Shown here: positions 24,901 through 30,895 of the stretch, piece by piece
Numbering within the stretch: position 1 is the first letter of the stretch
Layout: every line of letters starts with the position of its first letter
From: Anthopleura xanthogrammica
Lineage: Eukaryota > Cnidaria > Anthozoa > Actiniaria > Actiniidae
Direction: 5' to 3'
NCBI GenBank assembly: GCA_964019055.1
Contig: OZ025216.1
Location: 4,686,001-4,750,000, forward strand
Length of the DNA stretch: 64,000 nucleotides
Notes under the pieces: model-generated
Databases searched by the model: none
What the model saw: only the letters and a program-made list of their open reading frames with translations
Told to the model about the DNA's origin: nothing
Position numbers and translations under genes: made by a program

Positions 24901-27900
24901 AGATCCCAGAATAGCTGGAATATCATGCTTCTAATAATTCTAGTCAAGAACAAGGAGTTTAGTGTTGAGATATTCCATGTTGTTATTTTAAAGGTTTGAT
25001 TGTTCATATTTAGTTGAATACCCAGAGATTTTATTGGACAGTTTGCCATGAAGTGATATCGTATCACTTCACTGATATGGTTTTTATTCACGGCTTTATT
25101 TCACAGATATCGACCCTAAATGTGTAATAAAAAAATTTATTCATTATGGTATGTCAATTCATGAAAAAAATTATGAGTTTCAGTTGACAGTCCTTGAATA
25201 TTTTTTAAATGATAAAAAAAATTAAGAATGCTAAAATAAAGATTATACTATAAATGGCCAAGTGCATAAATGCTTTGAAAAAACGATTTTTTTTTTGCAG
25301 AATGGTGAACGTTTTAAAAATGTAGATCTTGTTCTTTTAGTGAGCAAAAAAGAATGAAAATTGAATGAATTTGAATAGAAGAAAATTAATCAGCAGGACA
25401 TCTGGAGTCGTATTTTAATAAGAAATATCATAGTTAATGGAGTGGAATGGTTTGGAAACCTATTGTTCTAGGTTTTTGTTCAACCTTTTCTATTGTTATA
25501 TGACGTTGACCGTGCACAGAGAAGAAAAAGTTGCAGCGTTTGTTCATCGTAAATTAGAGAACATAGACGTTTTTTCCTCAAAAATGTTATAAAATAGGAG
25601 ATATTTCTTAATTAATTCTATATGATAAAAATTAATTGTTTACTGAAAAGGGTAATCACCTTTTTGAACGATTTCTTATTTATCATCTTGTAACTTAACT
25701 GTATCTGCGCGGGATTATATATCCTCTTCTTTGTAATCTTAGAATGAAAATTTTACACTTTCAAAATGTTCGTACATGAAAATAGTACAGAAACTAGTAT
25801 TTTCAGCCATACTTGCTTTGGTTCATTGTGCACGGTCAATATCACGTGATGGTACGCTTCAACATCGCTCGCCAAACAAAAACCTAGAACAATAGGTTTC
25901 CAAACCATTCCACTCCATTAACTATGGAAATATAAACCATTCAAGCAAACCAGACATCTATTTATTTAGCTCTCAATGGTTCAATCGAGATACAGATCTA
26001 TAGATAGCAATAAAAGACGTTTAATATTCTCCAGGAAGAACTCATAGAATCATCTCAGTTCTTTAGTTCAAGCAAGCATAAACGTGTTCTCACTATTATT
26101 CTAAGGCTTAAGCTTAACTTTATTAAAATTTGCACCGTTTTTCAAAAAACACATTCAATAATCAATGATCCATGAATGCAAAACGTAAAAAACTCATCGA
26201 CTTCGTTAATAAATATAAAAATATAAATTTTAGTCTAAATTTAAGGGAATCGTTAACGACGGAGTGAAATACGACAGGTAAACATGACATTCGACCTACA
26301 TTTTAGACGTCTCGAGTTCCAAACATGGAAGAATTAGAGCTACTTTAGCTGAAATTCCTGGAGAGAATTCATGCTAAGTTCATTCTTCCGAGTATTGTGG
26401 ATATTTTGAGCTTTAGATTAGGTACAGTGGCTTCAAATGAACGTTGTTTATCGTTGCGTGTTGAAAAAAAACAACTTCGACGTCTGACAAGTCAGTCAAA
26501 ATGTGGTCAACTTTATCGATAAATATTCCACAATTTTTGCATAAACCAGAGGTTTAAACCCGAGATAAGTAAAATAGATGAGATAGAATACGTTTACGCA
26601 TGCTTTAACTAGCTTGTTATGGTTATATTTAGTATTTTAAAGGTTGTTTTGATGTGTTTAGTGACTCACCTAAGTCTACTTCGTCGGCCATTTTTGTTTT
26701 TAACTGGGAAACTTCGGGGTTAATCATTATTATTCACAGATGTTAATTATTCATCAAGCATTACGAATAAAGATCCAATGGAAAACGGGGTGGATATCTC
26801 ATTCACAACATAAATAAAAGAGCAGCCATTCAGAGTACTTTGAGGTTTGAAACCAAAGCACTAAAATTATCTCGAACCGCAAACGGGTACCTGCAAAGCG
26901 TTGTTTGAAAGTGGAAGGTCTTCTTCTGCTCACCTAGGGGGGAGGGGTGGTCTACAGGTCGAAATCAAAATATTTTAAAGATAAAAATTACTTATGTTGG
27001 GATTTTTTTTTGTAAAAAAATTTATTCATTAGTTCAGAAACTTGTACAAAAGGTTCTTGATACAAAAATAAATTGAAATAACCTTGGTTTTTTGGTATTT
27101 ATGAAATTCTCGAAATGGGATCCCTTTGTCTTATTTACACTGTAAAATTCTTGTTTGGTCCCGTTCCTTTTCAAAACATCACATAAAAGATTTTTATTAC
27201 TTTTAAAGAAATAAATAGACTCCCCTTCCTAAATATATATTGAGTTCAAGCTTGAATGCACAAGTTCAGCCATGTGAATATTCGTAAAACCAAGCAGAAA
27301 CGACTTTAAATATACTAAAAAAAATATCCTTAAAAATTGTACAAATTTTAATAAAAAAGTGGGAAAAAAAAGTATGATGAAGATCATCACAAAAACTTAC
27401 CATCAACTTTATCCAAAAGCTGCAAACTCTCCGCTATTGAATAGATAATATGAAAATCAAATCTTAAATATTAAATTAGTAATTAGAAATGAATAATTAC
27501 GAGACAACACGATGTACGAATCTCAGAATAAACACGTAGAAAGATTGACTGTACTTTTGTCATATCGCAAATGATACGAATTATTTGAAGAAATTAGTAA
27601 GTTTTAGGCAACATCAATCAATGATAAGAAGGATTTCAATTTTCACATATATATAGAGTTACGTTTTAAAATAGAATAAATTAGGGTGTACCTCTCAAAC
27701 GTTTCAATCTCGAATATTGTGTTGATCAATTACTATTTATATAAATGCGAAAGGAAAAAACTTAGCAGGAGCTAAGGTCTGAAGCGCAGAATTTTTTACT
27801 GTTGTCATTTTGATTTAAAAAATCTCGTTACTAGATTTATATCCCAAAGCTTTTGAACTTGCATGGAGCTCGCTGTTCGAGGTCACTATTATTTGGACTG

Positions 27901-28003
27901 TTTTGAAACTAGACCCCAAGAAACACAAAACACCTTAGCCTAATGGCAATTATCTTTAAATCTGCTAACCTTTGGCTGGCTTTCCTTCTTCACTATCTGC
28001 CAT
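793..28003 (-). CDS. SLC44A2/4-like: Choline transporter-like protein (SLC44/CTL family, CTL2/4/5-like), complete multi-exon gene
   Basis: SLC44 proteins are multipass membrane transporters of choline and related solutes at plasma and mitochondrial membranes. Coding exons in transcript order: 28003-27970, 23818-23770, 23694-23621, 22367-22317, 21670-21646, 20277-20187, 17707-17609, 17505-17442, 16365-16260, 15905-15863, 13968-13928, 13335-13285, 13141-13080, 11603-11484, 10634-10535, 10187-10095, 9727-9631, 8813-8749, 8336-8207, 6636-6590, 6058-5964, 5588-5549, 4142-4073, 3245-3172, 2993-2923, 2547-2468, 1753-1669, 941-793 (stop TAG). All junctions are GT-AG and in phase, total 2106 nt, 701 aa, matching the ~700 aa of human CTL2/CTL4. 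Family marks seen: [11 protein letters not shown] before TM1; TM1 [16 protein letters not shown]; a Cys-rich extracellular loop with N-glycosylation sequons; [50 protein letters not shown]; and C-terminal [13 protein letters not shown]. The 10187-10095 exon has an unusual GTATCC donor. Paralogue assignment within CTL2/4/5 is not resolved. Introns carry most of the transposons described below. Confidence 0.94.
1220..1582. mobile_element. Palindromic element family F, copy split by element E
   Basis: The left part at 1220-1284 (TTGGGCGTAATGTTTTCCCA) and right part at 1469-1582 match the two halves of intact copies at 42044-42210 and 43501-43668. The break falls exactly at the TA where element E inserted. 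Confidence 0.8.
1285..1468. mobile_element. Foldback element family E, copy 1, TA-flanked, nested in element F
   Basis: Inverted termini CTGCTATTTTCATAA and TTATGAAAATTGCAG enclose a 184-bp element flanked on both sides by TA (1283-1284 and 1469-1470). The interior contains AATCAGTCGGTACCTTTTAT, shared with copies at 33034 and about 29250. TA duplication and inverted repeats fit a Tc1/mariner-type MITE. Confidence 0.8.
2659..2796. mobile_element. Palindromic element family B, copy 1
   Basis: It has inverted halves built on TTTGAAGGACAAAAATA and TTGTTTTGTCCTCCAAA, with ends matching ACCCCTTG and GCAAGGGGT. Related copies occur at 34892, 37391 and 58055. Confidence 0.75.
3030..3160. repeat. 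Imperfect GAT trinucleotide repeat
   Basis: GATGATGAT tracts with interruptions lie just downstream of the CTL acceptor at 3000 in an intron. Confidence 0.85.
3323..4032. repeat. 0.7-kb TTG/CTG/TCG triplet array in a CTL intron
   Basis: About 235 consecutive triplets of mixed TTG, CTG and TCG/CCG/TAG form an uninterrupted 3-bp periodicity between the exons at 4142-4073 and 3245-3172. All reading frames of the array stay open for long stretches, giving spurious poly-Asn/Ser, poly-Thr/Ala and poly-Leu frames. Confidence 0.95.
4241..4577. mobile_element. Double-hairpin element family A, copy 1
   Basis: Inverted segments AATCATATCCATTTTGAAA and TTTCAAAATGGATATGATT form one hairpin; TAGAACTGAGTGTCTTGCAA and its inverse form a second. 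Nearly identical copies lie at 13547 and 23958. Confidence 0.85.
4672..5518. mobile_element. 0.85-kb element with ~95-bp terminal inverted repeats
   Basis: The left end runs from GCGGATGCTCAGGGGATT to AAGGCAATGGGCTCGCGC. The right end is the inverse, from GCGCGAGCCCATTGCCTT to AATCCCCTGAGCATGCGC. No transposase frame is present. A fragment of the same terminal repeat occurs at about 12598-12650. Superfamily not determined. Confidence 0.8.
5667..5786. mobile_element. Palindromic element family C (PIF/Harbinger-like MITE), copy 1
   Basis: GGCCCGGTTTAGACGTC and its inverse enclose 120 bp, flanked by direct TTA repeats at 5664-5666 and 5787-5789. A 3-bp TTA duplication fits PIF/Harbinger. Confidence 0.8.
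6378..6530 (-). mobile_element. tRNA-derived SINE-like copy
   Basis: The reverse strand reads GGGTTTGATTCCCGGC (B-box-like) followed by a body ending in GGTTCTCCAGTTTTCCTGC. The same body is found on the plus strand at 34140, 37955 and 41650. Confidence 0.55.
6676..6699 (+). repeat. 24-base G homopolymer
   Basis: Uninterrupted G run in a CTL intron. Similar runs occur at 2208-2226, 28231-28254 and, as C, at 22201-22220 and about 58437-58457. Confidence 0.9.
7060..7560. other. Intronic sequence with degenerate internal repeats, no gene recognised
   Basis: Motifs such as GAGACAAACTACA and GAGAATCTATGAGC recur imperfectly. Two short open frames (63-64 codons) abut here but match nothing I recognise. 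Confidence 0.4.
7925..8095. repeat. Near-perfect ~80-bp-arm palindrome with hammerhead-like cores
   Basis: The two arms are almost exact inverses around the centre CGGAGTGCTTTTTACTCCG. Each arm contains a CGACGAAGGACTAGCGTCCG-GAAAC-type segment. See the corresponding finding for the ribozyme interpretation. Confidence 0.85.
8466..8726. mobile_element. CAGGGGCGGATCCAGG-ended element (hAT-like MITE)
   Basis: The ends CAGGGGCGGATCCAGG and CCTGGATGTGCCCCTG are inverted, and the subterminal AAGGGGGGTGGCTA and GAGGGGGGTGGCTAGCC are shared. The CAGGGG terminus is typical of hAT-derived repeats. No clear target duplication. Confidence 0.7.
9058..9348. mobile_element. hAT-like MITE (CAGGGTCCGTGCAGG) with 6-bp duplication
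   Basis: Termini CAGGGTCCGTGCAGG and CCTGCACGAACCCTG flank 291 bp rich in TTCAAGGA motifs. Direct TGGTGG copies lie at 9052-9057 and 9349-9354. Confidence 0.8.
9356..9471. mobile_element. 116-bp palindromic element with 9-bp duplication (Mutator-like)
   Basis: The ends TAGCCTCCTTTGCAGACG and CGTCTGCGTAGGAGGCTA meet at a CCCCACTAGTGGGG centre. The direct repeat TGTGGTGGG lies at 9347-9355 and 9472-9480. A 9-bp duplication fits Mutator-like elements. Confidence 0.75.
9793..9995. repeat. Dispersed repeat family L, copy 1
   Basis: Segments such as AAAACGAAAAGCAGTTTT, AGGTTAAATCATTGAGAA and AAATACGTCACAACTTAACA recur in the same order at 30200-30400. Confidence 0.7.
10300..10466. repeat. ~20-bp minisatellite
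   Basis: Imperfect tandem copies of GGTGTTGGTAGGTTGTTGGC in a CTL intron. Confidence 0.85.
10763..10945. mobile_element. Inverted-repeat element with CAGCCATTATTTACAG ends
   Basis: The inverted ends are GGGACCAGCCATTATTTACAG and its near-complement CTGTAAATAATGGCCAGTCC. No coding capacity. Confidence 0.65.
11186..11372. mobile_element. hAT-like MITE, CAGGGGCAGTAAGGG ends
   Basis: The ends CAGGGGCAGTAAGGG and CCTTACTGCCCCTG are inverted. The flanks TGACAA and TGACAT suggest a 5-6 bp target duplication. Confidence 0.7.
11880..12560. repeat. Cluster of short inverted repeats
   Basis: Two palindromic blocks are present. At 11890-11995 copies of GAGGGAAATTTAG occur in both orientations; at 12430-12560 GGAGGTTTAGT occurs in both orientations around CGGCCTACGGCC. 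They look like degraded foldback elements. No exon here. Confidence 0.6.
13547..13887. mobile_element. Double-hairpin element family A, copy 2
   Basis: Same order of segments as the copy at 4241-4577, with a handful of substitutions. Confidence 0.85.
14155..14412. mobile_element. MITE with ~32-bp terminal inverted repeats
   Basis: The left end GGCATGATTACACTGACC and AATTTTCTCTGCAA is the inverse of the right end TTGCAGAGAAAATT and TGTGTAATAGTGCC. A diverged relative may lie at about 16030-16170. Confidence 0.7.
14603..14693. repeat. AAT trinucleotide microsatellite
   Basis: ATT repeats then AAT repeats of about 65 bp, immediately next to the TTAA-flanked element starting at 14704. Confidence 0.95.
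14704..15706. mobile_element. 1.0-kb non-autonomous piggyBac-like element
   Basis: The ends CCCTTTGACTCCTGG and GTAGGAGTGAAAGGG are inverted and flanked by TTAA on both sides (14700-14703 and 15707-15710). TTAA target choice and CCCTTT termini are piggyBac hallmarks. No transposase frame over 80 codons is seen inside. Confidence 0.8.
16585..16668 (+). repeat. GTGTT pentanucleotide microsatellite
   Basis: About 17 tandem GTGTT units. The sequence just before (16511-16551) is the truncated left end of a family E element. Confidence 0.9.
16770..17100. repeat. Inverted-repeat block
   Basis: GGTAAATAAGAGGACATACC is inverted at 16964-16983 and again near 17080-17100; GACGTCATAT and ATATAACGTC also pair. 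Probably foldback-element remains. A degenerate GGTATGGT-type repeat follows at 17135-17405. Confidence 0.55.
18302..18536 (+). repeat. GGAA tetranucleotide microsatellite at LINE 5' junction
   Basis: It is degenerate from 18302 and becomes perfect from about 18418 to 18536, where LINE coding sequence begins without a gap. Confidence 0.95.
18536..19921 (+). CDS. LINE reverse transcriptase, N-terminally truncated, frame intact
   Basis: The frame is open from the microsatellite junction ([20 protein letters not shown]) through to a TAG at 19919. Numbering from the TTG codon at 18578, RT motifs are [10 protein letters not shown] near 15-24, [10 protein letters not shown] at 86-95 with a catalytic Asp, [10 protein letters not shown] at 144-153, and YADD at 175-178. 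The C-terminal domain ends in [14 protein letters not shown] and FKSKIKKHF, typical of CR1/L2/Jockey-group elements. There is no in-frame ATG at the natural start because the 5' part is lost, so it is not expected to make a functional protein. Confidence 0.88.
   Translation, partial: TINEGTIPSEWKHALVTPVHKAGPKTDPSNYRPISVLPVFSKILERAVHGMVYSYLQENKLLSSIQSGFRPLHSTSTCLTHVTNNLLENMDKGLPTGLLFLDLSKAFDTLDHNIMLDKLTVLGFNRSTIQWFRSYLTTRTQSVNVNGVLSEPQTIYFGVPQGSVLGPLLFIIYINELPNVVVSCNVELYADDALIYFASKSVDDIQAHLTADLDRIINWLQANYLILNLDKTKAMLVGTHQKIASAGALEIDIMQKRVEVVENFKYLGVLLDQTLSWKDHIDHIGSKISSRLGVLRRARKVLPKATCLLLYNTLILPLFDYCSSVWDSCGAGSKAYLDKLNSRAASIIEGRSVSTEELRSVLSWPSLQCRRDYLKCVLVFKCLHNLAPSYLLSEFKHAYDFHSFNTRNRDLLRPPFARTTKYQGSFRINGARAFNSLPRNFRLIEVLPKFKSKIKKHFKQL
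18537..20117 (+). mobile_element. 5'-truncated non-LTR retrotransposon (CR1/L2/Jockey-type LINE)
   Basis: The element holds the reverse-transcriptase half of a LINE, a short 3' UTR and a poly-A tail at 20101-20117. The 5' end merges directly with a GGAA microsatellite at about 18536, so the endonuclease and any ORF1 are missing. It lies antisense within an intron of the CTL gene, its tail only 70 bp from the exon at 20277-20187. A 16-base G run follows its stop codon. The open frame suggests a fairly young insertion. I could not identify target-site duplications. Confidence 0.9.
20425..20900 (+). pseudogene. 3' fragment of a second LINE
   Basis: An open stretch ending at 20720 contains [19 protein letters not shown] and [18 protein letters not shown], the Cys/His-bearing C-terminal tail seen after the reverse transcriptase of many animal non-LTR elements. 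The 3' end is AGGATTAAAG followed by TTA repeats. Both ends abut CATT/CATC microsatellite. It is a different family from the element just upstream. No RT core remains. Confidence 0.7.
20905..21340 (+). repeat. CATC/CATT microsatellite
   Basis: Long interrupted tetranucleotide array in a CTL intron, following the second LINE fragment. Confidence 0.95.
21367..21540. repeat. Imperfect hairpin element
   Basis: The arms AAGTGTCAGATAAT and ATTATCTGACACTT, with outer GAGGAAATTTG and CAAATTTCCT, pair over about 70 bp each side. Confidence 0.6.
21764..22050 (-). mobile_element. tRNA-derived SINE, minus strand
   Basis: The reverse strand starts GCCCAGTTGGCTCAGTTGG (A-box-like), then TTCGTGTACC (B-box-like). 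It ends in a tail containing AAAGGGCGCTATATCAATC, with GTAAAGCACCTTTG before it. Tails of this GCGC-type are shared by SINEs and LINEs of several invertebrates. Confidence 0.7.
22895..23070 (+). mobile_element. hAT-like MITE family D, copy 1
   Basis: 176 bp with ends CAGGGCTCAAAATAATGGCC and its near-inverse ending TTTTGTGCCCTG. Direct ATATG duplications lie at 22890-22894 and 23071-23075. Confidence 0.85.
23293..23468 (-). mobile_element. hAT-like MITE family D, copy 2, inverted
   Basis: 176 bp, same family as the copy 222 bp upstream but in opposite orientation. Direct TCTCA duplications lie at 23288-23292 and 23469-23473. Confidence 0.85.
23958..24299. mobile_element. Double-hairpin element family A, copy 3, nested
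   Basis: Nearly identical to the copy at 4241-4577. It interrupts a palindrome whose arms are GGGAGTACAATTAG on the left and TAATTGTACTCC on the right. Confidence 0.8.
24735..24850 (-). mobile_element. SINE-like body fragment
   Basis: The reverse strand contains GGGTTCTCTGGTTTTTCCTCC, matching the SINE bodies at 34140, 37955 and 41650. Confidence 0.5.
25429..25926. mobile_element. 498-bp MITE with ~50-bp terminal inverted repeats and 7-bp duplication
   Basis: The left end is CATAGTTAATGGAGTGGAAT and the right end is its inverse. Direct GAAATAT copies lie at 25422-25428 and 25927-25933. Inner GACCGTGCAC and GTGCACGGTC also pair. Located in the first CTL intron. No coding capacity. Confidence 0.85.
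26670..26691 (-). CDS. Alternative first coding exon of the CTL gene (MADEVDL)
   Basis: This short exon encodes MADEVDL plus one base (ATG at 26691) and is followed by a GTGAGT donor. It ends in the same phase as the upstream first exon at 28003-27970 ([11 protein letters not shown] plus one base), so either can join the 23818-23770 exon without a frame change. It lies 1.3 kb downstream of the other start, which implies a separate promoter. Using it gives a 697-aa protein. Human SLC44A2 is also known to use two promoters with different short N-termini. That transcripts start here is inferred from the in-phase ATG and donor alone. Confidence 0.7.
26700..27390. other. AT-rich intron/promoter region between alternative CTL starts
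   Basis: No exon or clear transposon seen. If the 26691 start is used its promoter lies here. No TATA or initiator motif could be assigned. Confidence 0.4.
27401..27433 (-). CDS. Possible 33-nt cassette exon of the CTL gene
   Basis: A T-rich stretch ending in AATAG is followed by 33 nt and a GTAAGT donor. Inserted between the 28003-27970 exon and the 23818-23770 exon it keeps the frame and adds about 11 residues ([11 protein letters not shown]). It lies upstream of the 26691 start, so only transcripts from the 28003 start could include it. It is supported by splice signals and phase only. A chance match is possible because the segment is short. Confidence 0.5.
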
Positions 28004-28230
28004 TTCTGCAAATTGAAATTTAAGCTTCTGGAACTCGACGCGTTCGAAGCTTTATGCGCTTCAAGAGACCGTAAGATTATCATATATGCAAATTGTTATA
28101 TGTCCATGCACTATACAATAGATATAATTACAGTATTTGAATAGATAAGCATAAATTAATTCAGCTACGTGGCTGGTATCCCAGGAAGCCGATGGTGCGC
28201 ACTCTACCCCCTGTCTCCATCAGTCCCGGA

Positions 28231-28505
28231 GGGGGGGGGGGGGGGGGGGGGGGGTACTCCCTATAATTGATTATACGGGGATGCTCCGCCCGAAAGGGGT
28301 ACGTTTTTCAGGCCGCAGGTATAGAAAAGGGGTGGGAATTTGTGAATTTTGGCATAAAAAGGGGTAGCTTTTCTTCAAAAGTATATGAAAGGGATACCTT
28401 TTCAGGCAAAAAAGTGTATAAAAGGGGTACTTTTTTGCTGAAATTTGGTATATCAAAGGGTAAGGGGTCGAGAGTCCGGGCGGAGCATCCCCGTATGAAA
28501 CGACC
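28231..28505. repeat. Poly-G-led repeat with internal AAAAGGGGTA units
   Basis: A 24-base G run is followed by GGGGATGCTCCGCCCGAAAG, five degenerate AAAAGGGGTA(C/G)TTTT units and an inverted CGGGCGGAGCATCCCCGTAT end. It appears to be a dispersed element with terminal inverted repeats. Confidence 0.6.
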
Positions 28506-28685
28506 CGAAGGAATGTCCAGTAACCATGGCAACCAATTATACCTATACATTCAATGCCATGCTTTTTGGCCGGGGGTAAAGATCATTTAAAAAAACTAAA
28601 TTCTTGACTGTCAAATTCTTATTATTTTTGGCTCAATTTGTACTGTCAAAAAAAAAGCATAGAATATGGAATAGGAAATAAATTG

Positions 28686-29080
28686 GAATAGGAAGGAATA
28701 AAGAATGACACGATAAAATGAAATGGAATGAAAAATAGAAGAAAATGGAATGACACAATAAAATAGAATGGAATGAAATAGAATGAAAAATAGAAGAAAA
28801 TGGAATGACACAATAAAATAGAATGGAATGAAATAGAATGAAAAATAGAAGAAAATGGAATGACACAATAAAATAGAATGGAATGAAATAGAATGAAAAA
28901 TAGAAGAAAATGGAATGACACAATAAAATAGAATGGAATGAAATAGAATGAAAAATAGAAGAAAATGGAATGACACAATAGAAATAGAATGGAATGAAAT
29001 AGAATGAAAAATAGAATAAAATGAAATGACACAATAAAAATAGAATGAAATGAAATAGAATGAAAAATAGAATATGAAAA
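28686..29080. repeat. 55-bp minisatellite
   Basis: About seven copies of a unit containing GAATGACACAATAAAATAG and GAATGAAAAATAGAAG at 54-55 bp spacing. Confidence 0.9.
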
Positions 29081-29247
29081 ACAAAGACAAATGTGAAATG
29101 ATAGAATTATTAATCTTTATTAGAAAAATATTGTAACAATGAATTAATTTTACAACTCTGAGAAAGGTCTTGATGTTTAGTAAACAGAACCTATATTTTT
29201 TAATTCACTTTCAAAAATTCAATAATATAGCAGTTTCCAATATTACA

Positions 29248-29380
29248 TGAACTCAGAAGCTATGAGCTGCTATCTAACTAAATTTCTTTATTAGATGCCT
29301 TGAATCAAAAATAATTAGTCAGTACCTTTCATATGTTTGACTGGCAGTAGTGAAAAAAAACAAATTCTTACAGGTACGTA
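29248..29380. mobile_element. Foldback element family E, partial copy
   Basis: It shares TGAACTCAGA, AATTAGTCAGTACCTTTCAT and GACTGGCAGTAGTGAAAA with copies at 1285 and 33034. The outer termini are not intact. Confidence 0.6.
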
Positions 29381-29899
29381 TTTTGCAATCAATCAAATTC
29401 CAAGGGTTTGTGATCATTCCCAAGAGAGCAAAATAACAAAAGGCTAATCCCCCATGTAAGAAAGAATTCATTTTAAACAATCTTTTGTCAGATTCTTCCA
29501 ACATGGTAGCTATGATGTCTAGTGGCTGATCAAGGGGTAGTTCCAAGGGCTCCATTGAACCCTCTTTTTGAGATATTGTGAAGTAAATCTTGTTCTTGAT
29601 TCTCAGTAGAATGAAATTGGAACCCCCCTTATCGAAGTCGATTGTACCAGCTTTTTCTGATGGCCATTTTGGAACCCCCGTTTTTAACTTGTGAATATGT
29701 AAAGCATAGAAACAAGTTACTGTTAAAATCCTTGATCTACCTCTGATGTCATATGCATGTGCAAATGCAGAATTGCTGTAAAATCTGTAAAATTACAGTC
29801 CATAACAAGCTGTACATGAGTAAACACTAACTGTTTTAAGTTAAAATATGTTCAATTTTTCAATATTTTTCAATCAGCTTAGATATGCTGATAGGAGAA

Positions 29900-30181
29900 A
29901 CAATAGACCCTTTTTGCATGGCTTGGCTGCCATGTTTTTCCATTTCAGATCACACTTCATTTCCTAGAGCATTATTTGTTTTTTTGACAATGGCTCGCTT
30001 CCCTGAAAAAATGAAAATCTGGAATTGTAAAGCAGTGGATTCAGTCTATGGGGCTGTCAAATTCTTTAAGTTTTAGCCATTATCTACTCAAGCCTTATTG
30101 GTAATACAGAGAATAATACTCAAGGGAATGACAGGTAATCTGGAATTGTAAAGCAGTGGATTCAGTTTATGGGGCTGTCAA
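29900..30181. repeat. Rearranged family F copy with 43-bp direct duplication
   Basis: Family F-like text (CCATTTCAGATCACACTTCA) is present. A segment beginning TCTGGAATTGTAAAGCAGTG occurs twice, at 30018-30060 and 30139-30181. Confidence 0.55.
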
Positions 30182-30199
30182 CAGTGACATGATTCGCAT

Positions 30200-30400
30200 G
30201 AAAAAACGACTTCCAGGTCCAAAATGAAAAGCAGTTTTATAAAGATTGTTCTTACTTTTTCTTTATGACAATATTTGTTGTCCAAAGTCCTAATTTTTTC
30301 AGGTGGAGGTTAAATCATTGAGAACATTTTTTGCTTTAATTTAGCAGTTTTTATGAGCAGTTGGACTCTGAAATACGTCACAACCTAACAGCTCATCTTT
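30200..30400. repeat. Dispersed repeat family L, copy 2
   Basis: Colinear with 9793-9995, sharing AATGAAAAGCAGTTTTAT and GAGGTTAAATCATTGAGAA. Confidence 0.7.
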
Positions 30401-30552
30401 TGTTTAGTGAAAAATCCAAAGATACATTATCTATCTCAGGCGATTGATAATCATATGAAGGTTGCATAAAAGGTTTAATGAATAACATACGAAACAGAAA
30501 CTTCAATGAATCTTAGGCAGTGTTAATAGACCTCTTAAACTTTAAATAGGAA

Positions 30553-30718
30553 CAGGGCTTGAAATAACGGCCAGTTATCAGATGATGTTTGGCCAGAATT
30601 AGAACTTTTCAGTAAGGTTCATGGTTAACATTGACCCAGAAACAAGGTATGATCAAGCTTAAACTAATTTGGCTGATCATCATGACCGGTGACCGACTTG
30701 TCATTATTTCAAGTCCTG
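30553..30718. mobile_element. hAT-like MITE family D, diverged copy 3
   Basis: The ends CAGGGCTTGAAATAACGGCC and TTATTTCAAGTCCTG are flanked by direct TAGGAA at 30547-30552 and 30719-30724. Confidence 0.75.
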
Positions 30719-30726
30719 TAGGAATA

Positions 30727-30895
30727 ATAAGCAATTATTGGACGAGGTTGAGCAAAATATCGTGATTTGTTAGTGGCGAGCAAGCAATTATTTGCCGATG
30801 CTGAAGGCAGAGGCAAATCATTGCTTGCAAGACACTAACAAATCTCGATATTTTGCAATAACCGAGTTCAATAATTGTTTTATCATTCAAATTAT
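30727..30895. repeat. ~70-bp-arm palindrome
   Basis: AAAATATCGTGATTTGTTAG and CTAACAAATCTCGATATTTT pair, with outer CAATTATTGG and inner GCAATTATTTGCC arms. Confidence 0.75.

Noticed and set aside
28611..29090. Three overlapping HSI/FYF-rich frames
   Set aside because: Product of the 55-bp minisatellite with no stop in any phase.
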